Source of the DNA: Acidobacteriota bacterium
GTDB lineage: Bacteria > Acidobacteriota > Terriglobia > Terriglobales > Acidobacteriaceae
DNA: 18,969 bases
Direction of reading: 5' to 3'
Assembly (NCBI GenBank): GCA_021851465.1
Contig: JAJZDL010000025.1
Coordinates: 1-18,969 of the forward strand
This document shows, one piece after another, positions 16,601 to 18,969 of the stretch. A program made the position numbers and the translations under genes. Numbering within the stretch: the stretch's first letter is position 1; every line of letters begins with the position of its first letter. Below the pieces are notes generated by a model. That model made no database searches. It was not told where the DNA came from and saw only the letters and a list, made by a program, of their open reading frames with translations.

Positions 16601-17249
16601 CCTTGCGCCCGCTGACGCCGCCGAAGGCCCAGGCGAGGCGCGTGCCGGAGGGAAGGTTCGTGCCTTCGATTTTGAGGAGGAGGCCGGAGCCTGCGGATGT
16701 AAGGATTTCGGCGCGGATGGAGCCGGAGCCGAGGAGGGCGTCGCGGAACTCGTAGACCATGCGTCCGGGGCGGTAGCGGGCGACGATTTCGTCGGCCTGC
16801 GCGGCCCACTTCGAGGCGGTGCCGCTGCCGCTTGTCGCGCCAGCGGCGATGAAGCCGAGCTTGAGGTTGCCGCCGTGGCCGGGGAGATAGAGAGAGAACT
16901 CGGGCAGGTCGCCCGCATCGACGCGGAAGTCGGCGGAGTGGGTGGTGGAGCAGGGCGCGTAGAGCGGGCGGTTGAAGTACTCCGCTCCGTTGTGGATGAC
17001 GAACTCGCCGGCGATGGGGCGGTAGCGCAGTGGGCGCGCCGTCATGGAGGCCATCAGCGGCTGGATGCCGCCGGAGATGACCTCGGGCGGGAGAGGAATT
17101 CGAGTGGTTATTGATGCGGGTGTCTGTTGCGCTGCGAGGGCGGCTGGGGCGGTTTGCGCGAGGCCCTTGAGGGCGGCGGCGGCCTGGGCCGCCGTTGCGC
17201 TGGAGATGGCGAGGAAGCGACGGCGCGACCATTCGTTGAGGAGATTCAT
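13662..17249 (-). CDS. Tat-exported DUF4450 glycosidase-like protein
   Basis: A 1195-residue protein. The N-terminus has a twin-arginine signal (S8-R-R-R-F-L-A14) and an Ala-rich hydrophobic region to about residue 42, with no lipobox Cys, so it is exported folded to the periplasm or outside. Residues 70-250 match the DUF4450 type (FVIHNGAEYFNRPLYAP, RVDAGDLPEFSLYLPGHGG). Residues 440-770 look like an (alpha/alpha)6 glycosidase barrel (NNHYDMNLVFMDVMLRHLLW, LACSDWLPYMWSLNLLLLAE, IIEGLFGIQPN). The rest is beta-rich. Relatives occur in polysaccharide-degrading loci, often for plant cell-wall pectic material; the substrate and catalytic residues are not identifiable here. Start: ATG 17249 with GGGTGA just upstream; GTG 17255 is an alternative. 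An in-frame palindromic segment lies at codons 779-806. Confidence 0.82.
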   Translation of the reverse strand: MNLLNEWSRRRFLAISSATAAQAAAALKGLAQTAPAALAAQQTPASITTRIPLPPEVISGGIQPLMASMTARPLRYRPIAGEFVIHNGAEYFNRPLYAPCSTTHSADFRVDAGDLPEFSLYLPGHGGNLKLGFIAAGATSGSGTASKWAAQADEIVARYRPGRMVYEFRDALLGSGSIRAEILTSAGSGLLLKIEGTNLPSGTRLAWAFGGVSGRKGQRNGDIGCEKQPVSLFFQLRPEECYGNSYTIDSATATPAVAHLASKAAQITLTFPTGSQLAVEDFAAWTQPPSAGRTNSAAVAPQRPILSGSVAVGSDALYLAIDRVETGALAPSPDLATAFATRSAQVAAIAATLTLDTPDAYINTVGPAISIAAETLWDARQQCVLHGGVAWRVALAGWRGPYNLDALGNHDRARLQVRHWLARQNVTPITTADPATGPWDPAPNLHLTRKENLLHSNGDVSNNHYDMNLVFMDVMLRHLLWTGDLDFAREVWPSFQRHLAWEHRLFRRTYTTDDGKTLPLYEAYAAIWASDNLQYNGGGAAHSSAYNIFALRFAATLARALGEDPTPYETEAALLNEGMQQLLWLPRQGAFAESKDLLQPQTVYNNPALWTVYHTIDSEVPTPRQSWQMAAERLTALRHVPIHGEGVPAENLYMLACSDWLPYMWSLNLLLLAENSHMALALWQAGMSDDAFRIFKGALLDSMFMGLCPGDFHMTSALDAHRQEAQRDFADPIGITSRAIIEGLFGIQPNLIANSIRIRPGFPSEWSRATLHHKDFDFIWTSEAHPDSANRSGAPSIPRTLRNGWESTESYEFTSRLAKSVPLTLVLPARTTTLPTVRCNGAPTACAFDPAAVGSPLLTINLPAARASKISIEWRGQAPSKASAQRTYRLGEALVLPQGIPLAQIDDPQHALTNGRIASPGFHTVFANMHHADCRWSLPISFNAKPATPAFAPIPTLAASARTEPLDLTPLLKNQITEIFARVYAEPRSQYCSLAFPDNLLGGWANPDNRASIDDSGLRAAAGLLQTPLNVPFRTPTGSAPNCLFLSHWQQDAPSAKIALNGHASGIYLLLAGTTLPQCSRMTHGTVTVAYSDGTTAILPLRNPETWWPIEQDYLLDDFMFIDDAPLPPRVDLRTGQTRLLDSVAFHGKGRTVPGGAATILHLPLDPSKTLASLELRTELYGIVVALLAATLVRA
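14834..14868. repeat. Palindrome inside the DUF4450 coding region
   Basis: CCATTCCGC (14839-14847) pairs perfectly with GCGGAATGG (14855-14863); with CCCA and TGGG outside one mismatch the arm reaches 13 of 14 positions around a 7-nt loop. It looks like an intergenic repeat element placed within a gene, and the surrounding codons (about 14830-14915) change abruptly to low GC3. Confidence 0.65.
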
Positions 17250-17280
17250 TGTCACCCGGACCGTTCTGGATTGCAGACGA

Positions 17281-17309
17281 ATGGTATCAACTCGATCGCA
17301 CGATGGTAT
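17281..17309. promoter_or_regulatory. Direct repeat ATGGTAT upstream of DUF4450 gene
   Basis: ATGGTAT occurs at 17281-17287 and 17303-17309, 22 bp apart (about two helical turns), 32 bases upstream of the ATG. On the coding strand it reads ATACCAT twice. This is a possible regulator-binding arrangement for a carbohydrate-responsive gene, with no other support. Confidence 0.25.
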
Positions 17310-17326
17310 ATCTGCGTTTGGACACG

Positions 17327-17400
17327 GGCATACCCCAGGGGCTAAAGCTCTTTCTGCGTCGGGCCTGAGAGGGCCAAGGCTGAAGCCTTGGCGTACCTAG
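17327..17400. repeat. REP-like double hairpin upstream of DUF4450 gene
   Basis: A perfect 8-bp stem GCCAAGGC / GCCTTGGC with a TGAA loop (17373-17392) is preceded by a smaller stem around GGGCTAAAGCTC (17339-17350). The GGCTAAAGC and GGCTGAAGCC words are of a type I recall as frequent intergenic repeats in acidobacterial genomes. It is in the gap between nth and the DUF4450 gene and may end the nth transcript. A lone CAGAATGAC fragment of the other repeat family follows at 17445-17453. Confidence 0.55.
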
Positions 17401-17458
17401 AAGCAACGGCAACGGAAAAGACAGGCGCGGAGATTGTGCTTTGCCAGAATGACGGAGG

Positions 17459-18124
17459 TTAGTGGGAGGAGAAGGTTTTTTCGGGGGCGTTGCAGAGGGG
17501 TTCGAGGGGGCAGTCGGCGCAGCGGGGCTTGCGGGCGATGCAAAGGGCGCGGCCGTGGGCGATGATGCGGTGGGTGAAGTCGATCCACTGGGACTGCGGG
17601 ACGAGGCGCATGAGGTCGCGCTCGACCTTTTCTGCGGTGGTTTGGTTGGTGAGGCTGAGGCGGCGGGAGATGCGCAGGACGTGCGTGTCGACGACGATGC
17701 CGTCGGCGATATGGAACCAGGTGCCGAGGACGACGTTGGCCGTCTTGCGGGCGACGCCGGGGATGCGGAGAAGCTCGGGCATGGCCTGCGGGACCTTGCC
17801 GTGGAACTCTTCGCTGACGACGCGGCCCGCGCCTTGCAGGGACTTCGCCTTGTTGCGGAAGAAGCCGGTGGTGTGGATGAGGGCCTCGATTTCGGGAAGG
17901 GATGCGGCGGCCATTGCTTTGGGCGTGGGGAATGCCTTGAAGAGCGCGGGGGTGACGAGGTTGACGCGGACGTCGGTACACTGCGCGGAGAGGATGGTGG
18001 CGACGAGGATCTGCCAGGCGCTTTTGTGGTGGAGGGCGCAGGTGGCGTTGGGGTAGGTTTTTTGCAGCGTGGAGAGGATGGCGGCGACGCGGGCGGGGTT
18101 TGTGAGAGTTTTTTTATTTGCCAT
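17459..18124 (-). CDS. nth: Endonuclease III (DNA glycosylase/AP lyase)
   Basis: Removes oxidised pyrimidines and cleaves abasic sites in base-excision repair. It has 221 residues, the normal family length. The helix-hairpin-helix with the catalytic lysine is LRIPGVARKTANVVLG (K127), and the catalytic aspartate is D146 in VVDTHVLRIS. The [4Fe-4S] cluster cysteines C195, C202, C205 and C211 have the family spacing C-x6-C-x2-C-x5-C. LSAQCTDVRVN near residue 45 is also typical. Start ATG 18124 fits the family; there is no clear SD. The gene lies upstream of the DUF4450 gene on the same strand, separated by about 210 bp of repeats, so it probably is transcribed alone. Confidence 0.95.
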   Translation of the reverse strand: MANKKTLTNPARVAAILSTLQKTYPNATCALHHKSAWQILVATILSAQCTDVRVNLVTPALFKAFPTPKAMAAASLPEIEALIHTTGFFRNKAKSLQGAGRVVSEEFHGKVPQAMPELLRIPGVARKTANVVLGTWFHIADGIVVDTHVLRISRRLSLTNQTTAEKVERDLMRLVPQSQWIDFTHRIIAHGRALCIARKPRCADCPLEPLCNAPEKTFSSH

Positions 18125-18214
18125 GAATGTGGGAGTGTTCTGCTATTGAAATCAGGTGAGAGGCGTGCGAGGGGAGATCGCCAATAATCTGGCAGCAAAG
18201 CCCAGGGCACGCGC

Positions 18215-18969
18215 CTAATCCTCCGAAGGCTTGTCAATGTAGTCGATAACAAGATGACGCACGGGGCCCCGGCCAGCTTCGAGCTTGAGTCCGACCTGTT
18301 GCTGCAGCGCGGTAAAGATGTCTGGGCTGTCGGGTTCGGGAGCCTCGCCCTCAGTTTTAGCGCCAGCCGAGAGCGGGCTGCTGTTGAAATCCAACGAATA
18401 GTTGTAGACCCCGGTGAGGCCCGTCTTATCGATCACCGGACGATCGACAACATTATTGAAGAAGTCGGAGTTCACCAGGGACGTCATGTCAAGCCGCTGA
18501 AAGACGTTGATCCAATCATTCGGTCTATCGGGCGAGGGGCGCATAGTGATGCCGGGCCCCGAGTATGGCGTGCTGGGGTCGCCGGCAACATGAAACTTAA
18601 ATGGGCTGATCTCGCCAGGCTTTGCCTCCTTTATCTTGAGTCCGCCTTTGGCGACGACGAGGTTGTAGACCGGCTGATTCTGTACGACAGCAAAGTGGCA
18701 GGTTAAGTGGAAGCGGTCCGCGAGAACCTTGCGCAGAACGTAACGGCGGGCTTCCTTGTCGAGCTTGTGCCATGTCTCCACATCGCTGCCGGCGACCTTG
18801 GCACGAATGTCGTAGCGGTCTGTGTTGAACCACTTGGGCGCGCCATCATACTGGTCGTCCCTCCAGGCATTGACGAGGTGATAGGCCCACTGAACAATGT
18901 CCTCGGTGGTGAAGTAGTCGATGGAGAGGCCGTCGCCATCGGGCGGGATGGTAACGCCATAGGCCCGAG
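18215..18969 (-). CDS. TIGR03435 soil-associated family protein, 5' end outside window
   Basis: The reading frame is open to the right edge, so the N-terminus (including any signal peptide) is missing and the GTG at 18781 is only internal. The visible 250 residues include IVQWAYHLVNAW, APKWFNTDRYDI, LRKVLADRFHLTCHF, PVYNLVVAKGGLKIKEA, VIDKTGLTGVYNYSLDF and IFTALQQQVGLKLEAGRGPV, all typical of TIGR03435. These proteins are exported, expanded in Acidobacteria and some other soil bacteria, and have no known function; some neighbour BlaR1/M56-type regulators, which are not visible here. The end is intact (DYIDKPSED then stop). GC at third positions looks lower than in neighbouring genes. Confidence 0.88.
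   Translation of the reverse strand, partial: RAYGVTIPPDGDGLSIDYFTTEDIVQWAYHLVNAWRDDQYDGAPKWFNTDRYDIRAKVAGSDVETWHKLDKEARRYVLRKVLADRFHLTCHFAVVQNQPVYNLVVAKGGLKIKEAKPGEISPFKFHVAGDPSTPYSGPGITMRPSPDRPNDWINVFQRLDMTSLVNSDFFNNVVDRPVIDKTGLTGVYNYSLDFNSSPLSAGAKTEGEAPEPDSPDIFTALQQQVGLKLEAGRGPVRHLVIDYIDKPSED

Noticed and set aside
13764..17114. Very long open frame on the + strand (over 1100 codons)
   Set aside because: It is the antisense shadow of the DUF4450 gene, made by high GC3; its translation is Gly/Glu/Val-rich with no recognisable domain, whereas the minus strand has a Tat signal and family motifs.
1..18969. Defence island, biosynthetic cluster or mobile element
   Set aside because: No transposase, integrase, toxin-antitoxin, restriction, nuclease-helicase or biosynthetic core gene was recognised; gene orientation alternates as in ordinary chromosome.

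Overview
The window is GC-rich DNA from what is most likely a soil member of the Acidobacteriota (class Terriglobia, around Granulicella, Terriglobus or Edaphobacter). Three things suggest this: two secreted VWA-domain proteins of the acidobacterial TIGR03436 type, one TIGR03435 'soil-associated' protein, and intergenic imperfect palindromes ending in CAGAATGAC. This is a lineage inference from gene content, not a phylogeny. No rRNA, tRNA, CRISPR array, transposase, integrase or phage gene was seen.

Layout from left to right: the 3' part of garD (galactarate dehydratase, +); a convergent minus-strand pair, rlmB followed by a secreted M1-like protein whose HExxH glutamate is replaced; a secreted FKBP prolyl isomerase (+); a transglutaminase-like protein (-); miaB (+); a bifunctional-nuclease-family protein (+); a VWA protein with a Gly-Tyr-Pro insert (-); a gene-poor stretch of about 780 bp with hairpins; a zinc alcohol/aldehyde dehydrogenase (-); a second VWA protein (+); a very large Tat-exported DUF4450 glycosidase-like protein (-); nth (endonuclease III, -); and a TIGR03435 gene (-) cut by the right edge.

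The content mixes housekeeping functions (tRNA and rRNA modification, base-excision repair) with envelope or secreted proteins and two sugar-related genes. garD and the DUF4450 protein would fit use of pectin or galacturonate-type plant polymers, but they lie about 12 kb apart and are not an operon. Apart from rlmB and the M1-like gene, which overlap by 4 bp, the genes appear to be mostly separate transcription units. I found no defence island, biosynthetic cluster or other clear new multi-gene system.

The most unusual signals are small: (1) a palindromic repeat-like segment that appears inserted in frame in the DUF4450 gene, with an abrupt drop in GC3; (2) a family of dispersed palindromes, including two copies identical over 35 bp and a degenerate array with 28-31 bp spacing; (3) an M1-like protein reading HSLTH where HExxH is expected; (4) a transglutaminase-like protein with Ser at the His position; (5) VWA proteins with incomplete metal-binding (MIDAS) motifs.
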